A DNA stretch of 64,000 nt from assembly GCA_035463475.1 (NCBI GenBank), contig DATHTE010000087.1:1-64000 (forward strand). Reading direction: 5' to 3'. Position 1 is the first letter of the stretch. Each line of letters begins with the position of its first letter. Of the stretch, positions 8,412 to 16,202 are shown piece after piece. Origin of the DNA: JACPDI01 sp035463475 (lineage in GTDB: Bacteria; Acidobacteriota; Vicinamibacteria; Vicinamibacterales; 2-12-FULL-66-21). The position numbers and the translations under genes were made by a program. A model generated the notes under the pieces. That model was not told the DNA's origin and did no database searches. It was given only the letters and a program-made list of their open reading frames with translations.

Positions 8412-9348
8412 GATCCGAGTCAGGAGGTAGGAGGAAACCTCCTGCCTCCTTCCTCCCTTCCGGCACCCGCAGCACCAGCGCCCGTGGAAGCACGCGCACC
8501 ACGGCCTCAGTGGCCGGCTCGACGATCTCGCCATCGACGTGCATCTCCATGGGCGAGGCGCAGCTCACGCGGGCGCAGGTGACGCTCCGGGTCACGACAC
8601 CGGGGGCGCGATGCGCGGTCCGGCGGAACAGGTGATGCAGGCGCAGGAAGTTCGCCGCGGCGGGCCACGGCTTCACCAGCACCATGTCCAGCTGCCCGTC
8701 GTCCACGCGGGCGAGCGGAGCGATGACGGCGTTGTTTCCGTATTGCCCGCTGTTGGCGAACGTGAGCAGCATCGCCCTCGAGTCGATCGCCTCCGCATCC
8801 AGTTCGATCCGGTACATTGCGGCGTCGTACCCCCAAATCGACCGGAGCCCGATCGTGAGGTATGGGAGGGCGCCGCGGCGCCCTTGTGAAAGACGCTGGA
8901 ACTGGTGGGCCACGTGGCCATCGAATCCGATGCCGGCGAGGTTCACGAAGAACCGGCCGTTGATCTCTCCAGCGTCAATGGTGCGATCCTTCCCCCGAAA
9001 AGCGCCATCGAGCGCGCGCTCGGGGTCGCGAGCGAACCGCAGCTCCGTGGCGAGACCGTTTCCCGAGCCCGAGGGGACGATCCCGAGCGGGATCGTCGAT
9101 CCCGCGAGCACGCTCGCCACCTCGTTCACGGTCCCGTCACCTCCCCACACCACGACGAGACAAGCTTCGGCGTCCCTGAACGCGGCGGCGAGCGCGCGCG
9201 CGTGCCCGTGGTACGCCGTCACGGCGATCTCGAGCGGCACGCCGCAGCGGCGCGCGACGTCGTGCGCCAGGGCGGCACGCCGCTCCGCGGCGTGCGTGTC
9301 CGCGCCTGCGCCCGAAACCGGGTTGATGATGAGACCGGCCGCTTTCAC
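8371..9348 (-). CDS. Diacylglycerol/lipid kinase family protein (YegS/DagK type)
   Basis: 325 residues. The N-terminus has NPVSGAGA, and the nucleotide-binding motif GGDGTVNEV is near residue 70, followed by PSGSGNGLA. The C-terminal beta-sandwich with PLARVDDGQLDMVLVKPW is typical of DagK/YegS lipid kinases, which phosphorylate diacylglycerol or related lipids at the membrane. The last ~14 codons overlap ccdA, and the GC-rich hairpin 8422-8450 is inside its 3' coding end, so the final ~25 residues (rich in Gly, Ser, Pro) are likely a poorly conserved tail. It is divergent from the GAF membrane gene, 33 bases apart. Confidence 0.9.
   Translation of the reverse strand: MKAAGLIINPVSGAGADTHAAERRAALAHDVARRCGVPLEIAVTAYHGHARALAAAFRDAEACLVVVWGGDGTVNEVASVLAGSTIPLGIVPSGSGNGLATELRFARDPERALDGAFRGKDRTIDAGEINGRFFVNLAGIGFDGHVAHQFQRLSQGRRGALPYLTIGLRSIWGYDAAMYRIELDAEAIDSRAMLLTFANSGQYGNNAVIAPLARVDDGQLDMVLVKPWPAAANFLRLHHLFRRTAHRAPGVVTRSVTCARVSCASPMEMHVDGEIVEPATEAVVRVLPRALVLRVPEGRKEAGGFLLPPDSDLSTSAGTARDSAR
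8422..8450. terminator. Hairpin between convergent ccdA and lipid-kinase genes
   Basis: AGGAGGTAGGAGG (8422-8434), loop AAA, and CCTCCTGCCTCCT (8438-8450) form a 13-base stem with one mismatch. It starts 11 bases after the ccdA stop and lies inside the 3' end of the opposing lipid-kinase frame. A short pyrimidine-rich run follows on the plus strand. Probable bidirectional terminator; the arms also resemble SD/anti-SD sequence. Confidence 0.6.
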
Positions 9349-9381
9349 GCGGTGCTATAGTAACTTCCCGGAGGCGCGATC

Positions 9382-10551
9382 ATGAGCAGACGCGGAGCGC
9401 GGCTCGCAGTGGCCGTTCTCTTCGCCGCTGTTCTCGGGGCGGCAACCTGGCAGTTCCTTCACGACGAACGCGCAATCCGATCCCAGACCAGCGCGGCGGC
9501 CGCCTTCGAACGGGACGCGCGCGCCACTCTCGCCGCCGTCGCGGAACTGCGATCCGCGCAACAGGCCTACGTTGCCGCCGGACAGGGCGCCGACTACTGG
9601 ACGACGCGGGCATTTTCCCTGGCCCAGTCGCTGGAGCCGCGAATTGGCGCGCTGCGCCAGGTCGCCAGCGCTCCGGAGGGGATCATGCGGCTCGAGGCCG
9701 CCTCCACGACGTTCAACGACTTCGTACGCATGGACGGGCGCGCACGCGAGCACGCGCTGGCCGGACAGCGCCTGCTGGCCTCCGACCTCATTTATACGGA
9801 CGGCCTGGAGATGACTCAGGCGATGGCCACCGCGATTGAAGGCGCGCGCCAGGCGGAAGCGTTGGCCCGGACCGCCGCAGCAGCGCGTGCGGCGATGCAG
9901 CAGCGCGCCCTGCTCGCCGGCGTCGCCGGCCTCGGGCTGCTGTTCATGTTCATTCTGGCGTTCGCGGGCGGCAGGACCGCCAGGGCGGTGAAACTGGAGC
10001 AGGAGCCGGAGCCAGAAGCGCCGCAGGCACCGGCCGACAGCATCCTGGATCTGAAGTTCGACGAGCCCGAGCCTCCAGCCGTCGACCTGAAGGCGGCAGC
10101 CGACCTGTGCCTGGACCTGGCGCGCGTCAACGACACTCGAGAAATCCCGGCGCTGCTCGACCGCGCCGCCCGGATCCTCGACGCGTCAGGCATTGTCCTG
10201 TGGATCGCCGAGCCGGATGGAGGGGAACTGGTGCCGACCGTCGCCCACGGCTATCCCCCGGCCGCGGTCATCAGGCTGACCGCGATCCCGCGCGACGCCG
10301 ACAACGTGACCGCCGCCGCGTTCCGAGACGGGCGGGTCCAGAGCGTGAAAGGTGACGGGCTCACGAGCGGCGCGATTGCCGCGCCGCTGGTGGCGCCGAC
10401 CGGATGCGTGGGAGTCATGGCGGCCGAGATCCGCCACGAGCGCGAGCAGCGGGCAGAGGTCAGGGCTGTGGCTGCGATCCTGGCCGCGCAGCTCGGGACG
10501 CTGGTCGGCGCGCCCGCCGCCGCAGCGGCCCCCAAAGCGCACGCGAACTGA
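9382..10551 (+). CDS. Two-TM sensor-like protein with cytoplasmic GAF domain
   Basis: 389 residues with a good ribosome binding site (GGAGG seven bases before ATG). A first transmembrane helix (about 8-25) is followed by a ~145-residue extracytoplasmic alpha-helical region rich in Ala, resembling four-helix sensor domains. A second helix lies at about 172-195, then an acidic Pro-rich linker and a GAF-like domain (about 230-375: AARILDASGIVLWI ... APLVAPTGCVGVM). There is no kinase, cyclase or phosphatase output domain. Role unknown; it may sense a ligand and act through a partner. Confidence 0.75.
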   Translation: MSRRGARLAVAVLFAAVLGAATWQFLHDERAIRSQTSAAAAFERDARATLAAVAELRSAQQAYVAAGQGADYWTTRAFSLAQSLEPRIGALRQVASAPEGIMRLEAASTTFNDFVRMDGRAREHALAGQRLLASDLIYTDGLEMTQAMATAIEGARQAEALARTAAAARAAMQQRALLAGVAGLGLLFMFILAFAGGRTARAVKLEQEPEPEAPQAPADSILDLKFDEPEPPAVDLKAAADLCLDLARVNDTREIPALLDRAARILDASGIVLWIAEPDGGELVPTVAHGYPPAAVIRLTAIPRDADNVTAAAFRDGRVQSVKGDGLTSGAIAAPLVAPTGCVGVMAAEIRHEREQRAEVRAVAAILAAQLGTLVGAPAAAAAPKAHAN

Positions 10552-10592
10552 GCCGTCAGCCGTCTGCCCTCGCATTCGGCATTCGGCCTTGC
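10552..10592 (+). repeat. Short heptamer array (GCCGTCA / GCATTCG type)
   Basis: Immediately after the GAF-protein stop: GCCGTCA, GCCGTCT, a six-base GCCCTC, GCATTCG, GCATTCG, GCCTTGC. Units keep the seven-base period and the leading GC of the other arrays but differ in sequence. The same mixture of units, including GCCGTCA and a six-base member, occurs inside the dus gene (25303-25350). It ends three bases before the PDZ gene's stop. Confidence 0.7.
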
Positions 10593-10594
10593 CT

Positions 10595-11449
10595 TTAGGT
10601 CACCGTTCCTTGCCGTCGGGTGGGACGCGCGGGATCCAGGGTGACCTTCAACGAGAGCGGCTTCTTCTCGCGGACCACCTCCAGCGCAACCTCCTCGCCC
10701 GGATCGACCCGCCGCAGCTCGCGTCGCACATCAGCGGTGTTCTCGACCGTCTCCGCCCCGATCTTCGTGATGACGTCGCCGGCCTTGACGCCTGCGCGCG
10801 CGGCCGGAGAGTCCTTGGCCACGCTGGTGACAAGCACGCCCTGCTTCACGCCGAAGTACTGCGCGAGCTGGTCTTCGACGTTCTCGATCTGCACTCCGAG
10901 CCGCCCCGCCCGGGACACGAAGAGCTCAAACTCGGGCATGTCCCGGTATTCAAGTTCGAAGTCGCGCCAGCGTGGTGCGGACGGGATGTTCGGCAGCGCC
11001 GGCGCGGTCCAGCGCTCGAGCGGCATGATGCGGCCGAATTGGCGCGACTCAGGCGCGACGTCCACGGTCAGCCGCTGACCGCCCCGCTGCAACGCCATCT
11101 TGACCGTCCGGCCACGGGGCGTCTCGTTGACCAGCCGCGAAAACTGCCGCGCGCTGCGCACCCGTTCGCCATCGAACTCCGCGATGACGTCACCAGCCTT
11201 GACGCCCGCCTTCTCGGCGGGACTGTCGCGACGGACTTCCTGGACCACGACGCCGGGACCTGACTCCGCGTCTTCTACGGTGACGCCAATCTGCCCCCCG
11301 AACCACTCGGCCAGCTGGAACGCCCGCGCGAGTTGTGGCGCCGTCGCTTCGCGCTCCGCCTGCCCCTTCAGCCCCGGCGCAAACATGAGAGCTGCGACGA
11401 CGGTCGCCGCGCCGAGCGCCGCGGCTGCCGCGGTTTTCCACCTTTGCAT
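10595..11449 (-). CDS. PDZ-domain protein with two PDZ repeats and N-terminal membrane anchor
   Basis: 284 residues from ATG 11449, which has GGAGG 11 bases upstream; a longer open frame to 11692 is low-complexity and unlikely to be coding. A hydrophobic N-terminus (AAAAALGAATVVAALMFAPG) suggests export. Two PDZ domains are visible: one with IGVTVEDAESGPGVVVQEV and SPAEKAGVKAGDVIAEFDGE, the second with LGVQIENVE and SPAARAGVKAGDVITKIG. No protease domain accompanies them, so this is not a complete HtrA/Ctp peptidase. It probably binds peptides or scaffolds a periplasmic protease. Short 10595-side gap from the GAF gene is convergent. Confidence 0.82.
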   Translation of the reverse strand: MQRWKTAAAAALGAATVVAALMFAPGLKGQAEREATAPQLARAFQLAEWFGGQIGVTVEDAESGPGVVVQEVRRDSPAEKAGVKAGDVIAEFDGERVRSARQFSRLVNETPRGRTVKMALQRGGQRLTVDVAPESRQFGRIMPLERWTAPALPNIPSAPRWRDFELEYRDMPEFELFVSRAGRLGVQIENVEDQLAQYFGVKQGVLVTSVAKDSPAARAGVKAGDVITKIGAETVENTADVRRELRRVDPGEEVALEVVREKKPLSLKVTLDPARPTRRQGTVT

Positions 11450-11759
11450 GAGTTGTCTGACCTCCAAGGGTTCAGACGCAGCCCATTTTGAAAAGGTTGG
11501 TCCGGATCCGGCGCCTCCGGCGCCCGGATCGTTCGCTTCCGAGGTCAAGCGCGTCACCCCGGAAGGACGCCTCGGAGGGCGGGTCAGCAGAAATGCCCGA
11601 AAATGCGGAGGCACACCTTTTGATGAACCATTGGCTGGTCGCGACGGGTCAACGGGGTGCGTAACCTCAGGCAGGCGCTGGCATCGCCGCATCCCGTCTC
11701 GTTAACCGGGCGTTGGCGATCCGGTCGCGACCGATTCTTCATCTTAGGGGGTATTACCA
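11450..11759. other. 310-base divergent intergenic region with hairpin and palindrome
   Basis: It separates the PDZ gene (minus) from the OB-fold lipoprotein gene (plus). GATCCGGCGCC (11505-11515) pairs with GGCGCCCGGATC (11519-11530) as an 11-bp stem with one bulged base. The palindrome CGGTCGCGACCG lies at 11722-11733, 26 bases before the lipoprotein start, where an operator could sit. GGGGG of the lipoprotein ribosome binding site follows. No convincing -10/-35 pair was identified for either gene. Confidence 0.5.
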
Positions 11760-12131
11760 GTGTCCCGAACAGCCAGGCTCGCGCTCACGCTGACGCTCGT
11801 CACGCTCCTCGCCGGGTGCGCGCTCGCGCTGCGCAGCCCGCGCATCGGTGAACTCCGGAACAACCCGGCGCGCTACTACAACAAGACGGTCAGCGTGGAC
11901 GGTGTGGTGACGAGCTCCTGGGGCATTCCGCTCCTGCCGTACCGCCTCTACAAGATCGATGACGGGTCGGGCGAGCTGACGGTCGTGGCGCAGGGAGGCC
12001 GTATCCCCACCAAGGGTTCGAGGGTCCGCGTCAAAGGGAAGGTCAACGAGCTCGCCACGTTTGGCGGCACGGCGATCGGCCTGCATCTGCAGCAGCAGAG
12101 CCTGCACGTGAAGGGCGGGTCCGGCTACTGA
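11760..12131 (+). CDS. Small OB-fold lipoprotein
   Basis: 123 residues starting at GTG 11760, with GGGGG eight to ten bases upstream. A lipoprotein signal peptide ends in the lipobox LLAGC (Cys20). The mature part has the pattern of a single-strand-type OB fold: YNKTVSVDGVVTSSWG, YKIDDGSGELTVVAQGG, GSRVRVKGKVNE. This resembles small exported OB proteins annotated as cytochrome c maturation CcmE-like or BOF-type, but none of the CcmE heme residues are visible. Function unknown. It is convergent with the beta-lactamase gene, three bases apart. Confidence 0.8.
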   Translation: MSRTARLALTLTLVTLLAGCALALRSPRIGELRNNPARYYNKTVSVDGVVTSSWGIPLLPYRLYKIDDGSGELTVVAQGGRIPTKGSRVRVKGKVNELATFGGTAIGLHLQQQSLHVKGGSGY

Positions 12132-12134
12132 CGC

Positions 12135-13028
12135 TTATCTGATTCCCCGTCCGAACTCGCTCGAAATCGCGAGGCGATGCATGTAGCGGTACACGGCGCG
12201 CGACGCGCGTTCGATCGCGCGCTCCCCCTCCTCATCGACGTTCAGCCAGCTGGTCATCGCCACGAACACATAAGGACGCCCGGTCTCGTAGACGATTCCG
12301 ACGTCCGCCCGCACGCCGTCCAGGTCACCCGGCTTGGTCGCGGCGGGGACGCCCGGCGGGAGTCCCCGCAACATCGCGCTCGTCTTCGGCTTCTTCAGCA
12401 TTGCCAGGACGGCATCGCGCGACGGTCCTGACAACCCCTCCCCTTTCTCGATCGCCATCAACAGCCGTGCAAGCGCGGCCGGGGTCGAGACGTTTTCGTT
12501 TCCCCGCTTGGCCGCCTCCAGGTCCATCATGAGCCGGCGCAGACGGATTTCTCCGGCGCCGAGCGCCTGCATCCGCGCGTTCACGCGCTCCATGCCGATG
12601 GCGTCGATGACCACGTTCGTCGCGGTGTTGTCGCTGAGGACCACCATCAGCGTCGCGTAGTCGCGGAGGTTGAGCGTGGGATTCGTCAACTCGGACAGGA
12701 CCCCGCTGCCGCCGACGGCGTGCTTCGGGTTCCACGCGATCGGCGGATCCAGCTTCAGGCGCCCCTCGTCCGCCTGCTTGAACAGTTCGTAGAGGATGGC
12801 GACCTTGATGCTGGAAGCGGTCGGAAACACGTGCGATGCAAGGCGCTCGATCCGCTCCCCGCTGGTGAGATCGACGATCGTGTAGCCCATGACGCCGTCG
12901 AGGTCGGCCGCGATGCGCTCCAGGGTGGCGCCGAGCTGCGTTCGAAGGAGCGTCGCGCCGGGCGGGCCCTGCGCGCCAGCGCGCGAGACGAGGGCCAGCA
13001 ACAGAACTGGGAAGAGAAGCGCGCGCAT
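12135..13028 (-). CDS. Class A beta-lactamase-related serine hydrolase (divergent KPG motif)
   Basis: 297 residues with a signal peptide (FPVLLLALVSRAGAQ). The catalytic SxxK is S72-S73-I74-K75, SDN is S132-D133-N134, and the omega-loop region reads DLEAAKRGNENVSTPAAL with a Glu at 171 or 178 as candidate general base. The usual KTG on strand beta-3 is KPG (K232-P233-G234) in TKPGDLDGVRADVG. The fold and order match the class A group, with an expanded omega loop. Activity on beta-lactams is uncertain; Pro at this position could disturb substrate binding. No regulator gene adjoins it. Confidence 0.85.
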   Translation of the reverse strand: MRALLFPVLLLALVSRAGAQGPPGATLLRTQLGATLERIAADLDGVMGYTIVDLTSGERIERLASHVFPTASSIKVAILYELFKQADEGRLKLDPPIAWNPKHAVGGSGVLSELTNPTLNLRDYATLMVVLSDNTATNVVIDAIGMERVNARMQALGAGEIRLRRLMMDLEAAKRGNENVSTPAALARLLMAIEKGEGLSGPSRDAVLAMLKKPKTSAMLRGLPPGVPAATKPGDLDGVRADVGIVYETGRPYVFVAMTSWLNVDEEGERAIERASRAVYRYMHRLAISSEFGRGIR

Positions 13029-13062
13029 GCCGGGGGATTATCGCAGAAGGTGATGCGTGAAT

Positions 13063-13075
13063 GGGGTCTGACCCC
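13063..13075. repeat. GGGGTCTGACCCC palindrome, copy 2
   Basis: Thirteen-base palindrome in the 49-base gap between the beta-lactamase start and the stop of the GAF-SpoIIE gene, two bases after that stop on the minus strand. Flanks (AAT before, TTTAC after) also match copy 1 at 1871-1883, so about 20 bases are shared between the two loci. Confidence 0.8.
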
Positions 13076-13077
13076 GT

Positions 13078-14829
13078 TTACGCCGTCACGCGCACGACGA
13101 CGGCCGTCATGTCGTCGCTCTGCGGCGCGTCACCGCGGAAGACGTGCACGGCCGTCGCGATCGCGTCCACGATCTGGCGGGCCGTCTGGTGCCGGTTGCG
13201 CTCGATGACCTCGAGCAGCCGGTGGGCGCCGAACTCGTGTCCCTCGGCGTTGAACGCCTCGAACACGCCGTCCGAGCAGAACACGTAGACGTCCCCGGCC
13301 TTGAGCGGCACCGTCAGCTCGTCGTACGTGCTGCCCTGGAACGAGCCGAGCGGGACGCCCGGCAGCTCGATCTGCGCGCAGCCCTCCACGGAGCAGCGCA
13401 CGGGGTACGGCAGCCCGGAGTTCGATAACGTCAGCAGGCGCCGTTTGAGATCGATGATCGTGTAGCACAACGTGCAGTAGTACTCCTCGAGCCGCCGCTG
13501 GTGCAGGATGGTGTTGATCGACGACAGCACGCCGGCCGGGGACGACCGTTCGGGCAGGTACTTCCGGCGGAACGTGCGGCTTCGCACCAGTTCCGCGGCG
13601 AACACGCTGTAGAGCGCCGCGGGCACCCCTTTGCCCGACACGTCCCCCACGGCGATCACGAGCGTGTTCGTGTCTGGCATCAGGAAGTCGTGGAAGTCCC
13701 CTCCCAGCTCGCGCGCGGGATCGAAGGTGGCGGCGACGTCGATCGCCTTCAGCCGCTTCGGCAGCTCCATCGGCAGCAGCGCGGCCTGGACGCGCTGCGC
13801 GAAACGGAGCTCTTTTTCCACGCGCGCCTCGTCTTCCCGCAGGGCTTCGTAGAGGCGCGCGTTCTCGATCGCCACCGCCGCCTGGCTCGCGAGCAGCGTC
13901 AGGATCTCGACATCGCGCTTCGAGAACGCGTCCAGCTCCGGGCTCTCGATGTCGAACACGCCGATGCACCGGTCTTTCAGCAGCAGCGGGATGGCAAGCT
14001 CGGATCGCACGTCCGGCACCACCGCGATGTACCGCGGGTCGCCCGACACGTCCGCCACGAGCACCGGCTCCTTGTGGAGGGCCGCATAGCCGGTGATCCC
14101 CTCTCCGAGCCTCACGTCGGGCACCTGGACCTTCTCGCCGTACTGGACCGCCAGCTTCATCTGGAGCATCCCGCGCGCCTCGTCGAGCAACAGGATGCCG
14201 AACGTGCGGTAGTCGATCAGCCGTTTGGTGAGCTGCGCGATGCGAGCGAGCAGCTCGTCCACCTCGAGCACCGCCGCGACTTCCCTGCCGATCTCCGCCA
14301 ACGTCTCGAACGCGTCGGCGTCCGCGCGCTCGCGGACGAACAGCCGTGCGTTGACGATCGCCACGGCAAGGTGCGCCGCGAATTGGCGCATGATCGGGAC
14401 GTCGTACTCCGAGAACTGGTCGCGCCTCGTGCTCAGGAGGTTCAGGGCGCCGATCGTCTTCGCCTTGTGAATCAGCGGAACCACCAGCTCGGACCTGATC
14501 CCCGGCACGACCTCGACGTACCGCGGATCGCTCGTGACGTCGTTCACCAGGATCGGTTTCTGCTGGACGACCGCCACCCCGACGATCCCTTCTCCCACCT
14601 TCAACGTGAACGGGCGCTCCCCTTTCGGGTAACCCACGCTGCCGGCCGCCCGAAGCTCGCCGCGCCTGGCGTCGAGCAGGTAGATCGTGAACGCGTCGAA
14701 CGAGATGAGCCTCGAAATGAGCTGAGGCAGCTGCTCGAGCAGCTCGTCGAGATCGAGAACGGAGGTGACCTGCCGCCCCAGGTCGAAGAGCGTGCTGATC
14801 AGTTCCTGATCGCTGGGGCGGACCATCAT
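13078..14829 (-). CDS. Soluble GAF-GAF-SpoIIE serine phosphatase
   Basis: 583 residues. Two GAF domains are visible (about 20-160 and 185-330), each with the SELVVPL / SELAIPLL pattern and a repeated DVTSDPRYVEVVPGIR-like stretch. A helical linker ALREDEARVEKELRFAQ then leads to the SpoIIE/PP2C domain (about 345-583) with GGDFHDF, VGDVSGKG, SDGVFEA and DDMTAVVV metal-site motifs. A RsbU/RsbP-like regulatory phosphatase controlled by small ligands or redox state is expected. Start is ATG 14829 or the adjacent ATG 14826. It is divergent from fabZ with 65 bases between. Confidence 0.92.
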   Translation of the reverse strand: MMVRPSDQELISTLFDLGRQVTSVLDLDELLEQLPQLISRLISFDAFTIYLLDARRGELRAAGSVGYPKGERPFTLKVGEGIVGVAVVQQKPILVNDVTSDPRYVEVVPGIRSELVVPLIHKAKTIGALNLLSTRRDQFSEYDVPIMRQFAAHLAVAIVNARLFVRERADADAFETLAEIGREVAAVLEVDELLARIAQLTKRLIDYRTFGILLLDEARGMLQMKLAVQYGEKVQVPDVRLGEGITGYAALHKEPVLVADVSGDPRYIAVVPDVRSELAIPLLLKDRCIGVFDIESPELDAFSKRDVEILTLLASQAAVAIENARLYEALREDEARVEKELRFAQRVQAALLPMELPKRLKAIDVAATFDPARELGGDFHDFLMPDTNTLVIAVGDVSGKGVPAALYSVFAAELVRSRTFRRKYLPERSSPAGVLSSINTILHQRRLEEYYCTLCYTIIDLKRRLLTLSNSGLPYPVRCSVEGCAQIELPGVPLGSFQGSTYDELTVPLKAGDVYVFCSDGVFEAFNAEGHEFGAHRLLEVIERNRHQTARQIVDAIATAVHVFRGDAPQSDDMTAVVVRVTA

Positions 14830-14894
14830 AGGCGTGGAGCGCGCGCGTGCGGGCGCGGACCGGAAGATTTCCGGATTATACTCAGGATTTGTCG

Positions 14895-15350
14895 ATGAAT
14901 CTGACGCTGCCGCTGGACTACTCGGCGATCGAACGCATCCTCCCGCATCGCTATCCCTTTCTCCTCGTGGACCGGATCACCGAGTTCGAACCGGACCGGC
15001 GCATCGTCGGGATCAAGAGCGTGTCGATGAACGAGCGCTATCTCTCGCCCGGAGGGACCGGCAAACCGGTGCTGCCGCCAACCATCCTCACAGAGGCGGT
15101 CGCGCAGGTGGGCGCGATCTTGATCCTCGCGAAGCCGGAAAACCGCGAGAAGCTGATCTACTTCATGGGGATCGAACGCGTGCGGTACCGCCGCCCGGTG
15201 CACGCCGGCGACGTTGTCGAGATCGAAGCGACCGTCCGGCGGCTGCGCAGCCGCATGGGCGTGCTCCGCGGCATCGCGCGGGTCCACGGGCAGGTGGTGG
15301 CGGACGGCACCATGACGTTCGCGCTCGGCCCCCGCGCGAAACAGTCCTGA
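14895..15350 (+). CDS. fabZ: 3-hydroxyacyl-ACP dehydratase, FabZ-like
   Basis: 151 residues from ATG 14895; upstream ATG/CTG codons would add a non-conserved tail. The hot-dog fold marks are HRYPFLLVDRI (catalytic His in HRYPF) and ILTEAVAQVG (catalytic Glu in EAxAQ), then IERVRYRRPVHAGD. The stretch between (YLSPGGTGKPVLPP) departs from the usual FPGHPVMPG, so substrate range may differ from textbook FabZ. FabZ dehydrates beta-hydroxyacyl-ACP in fatty acid synthesis. No lpx or acp gene is nearby, unlike many Gram-negative fabZ loci. Confidence 0.8.
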   Translation: MNLTLPLDYSAIERILPHRYPFLLVDRITEFEPDRRIVGIKSVSMNERYLSPGGTGKPVLPPTILTEAVAQVGAILILAKPENREKLIYFMGIERVRYRRPVHAGDVVEIEATVRRLRSRMGVLRGIARVHGQVVADGTMTFALGPRAKQS

Positions 15351-15355
15351 GGCGC

Positions 15356-16057
15356 TCACCGCATGACCATCAGCACCAGACCCACCTTCACCACGCGCGA
15401 CGCCCACACCGCCCAGCGCGCGTCGGGCGCAAAGTAGCGATACGCGTCGAGCGCGGCCGGCGCGAGGACCAGGGCACCGATCCAACGCTCGTCGATGCCG
15501 CCCGGCGCGGCGCTCAAGGCCATGCCGCGCGTGTCCCGCTCCGCCGGTCCGGCTCGGGCGAACGCGGCGCCGCCGTACGCGAACGAGGTGAGCACGCCGA
15601 AGGCGAGCGCCCCTTTCGCGAACGGCGCGCGCTCGCGCCGGAGTTGCGGGCGCCTGGTGAGCACCCATTCGTCCACCGCGTGCTGCGCCCAGAAGCCCGC
15701 GGACGCGATCGCGAACTCACGCCGGCGGGAAACCTCGCGATGCGTGATGGCAAAGAACGGTATCCAACCGAAGTCCACCCGCTTCACGCCGGGACGCGCG
15801 TCGAACGCGTAGTCGAGCGCCACGTGCGAGGCCTCATGCGCCGCCAGCCCGGTGATGGCGCCACCCAGAAACGCCAGCGCCGTTGCCGCTTCGCGTCCAG
15901 CGCCGTTCTCACCCGCCGGCCGAGCTTCCTGCCCAGAAGCCGGGCCCGCGAACGCCGCAAGATACACGGCGAGCGCAAGTAGCGGTCGAATAGATGGGCG
16001 CCTCGGGCGCGTGGCACTCCCGTTGCTTTCGGGCTGAGGCGGGAGGAGCGACACCAT
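15356..16057 (-). CDS. Membrane protein with HExxH motif
   Basis: About 233 residues if ATG 16057 is the start; that codon overlaps the start codon of the divergent small membrane gene, so the real start may be lower. A hydrophobic leader (LLALAVYLAAFAGPASG) is followed by a helix GGAITGLAAHEASHVALDYA carrying HEASH, then ASAGFWAQ and several further hydrophobic segments. HExxH in a membrane helix resembles metalloprotease-type sites (M50/CPBP style), but a matching downstream third ligand was not recognised. Function unknown. Six bases from the fabZ stop, convergent. Confidence 0.6.
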   Translation of the reverse strand: MVSLLPPQPESNGSATRPRRPSIRPLLALAVYLAAFAGPASGQEARPAGENGAGREAATALAFLGGAITGLAAHEASHVALDYAFDARPGVKRVDFGWIPFFAITHREVSRRREFAIASAGFWAQHAVDEWVLTRRPQLRRERAPFAKGALAFGVLTSFAYGGAAFARAGPAERDTRGMALSAAPGGIDERWIGALVLAPAALDAYRYFAPDARWAVWASRVVKVGLVLMVMR

Positions 16058-16202
16058 GCTCGAAACGATTGCCATCATCCTCATCGTGCTCTGGTTGCTG
16101 GGGATGGTCAGCGGCTACACCATCGGGAACTTCATCTGGGTTCTCCTGGTGATCGCCGTCGTGCTGTTCCTCGTCCGGTTGGTCAGCGGCCGGACGGTTT
16201 GA
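16056..16202 (+). CDS. 48-residue membrane protein, lmo0937 family
   Basis: ATG 16056 follows GGGAGGAGCG, a strong ribosome binding site eight bases away. The product is 48 residues with two hydrophobic helices joined by a Gly-rich turn (LVLWLLGMVSGYTIG, then WVLLVIAVVLFLVRLVSG), which matches the lmo0937-type small membrane proteins. Such proteins are often stress-induced; their role is unknown. The start codon overlaps the opposing start codon of the HExxH gene and the 3' end overlaps the HD gene by 20 bases. It is too short for many gene callers. Confidence 0.8.
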   Translation: MLETIAIILIVLWLLGMVSGYTIGNFIWVLLVIAVVLFLVRLVSGRTV

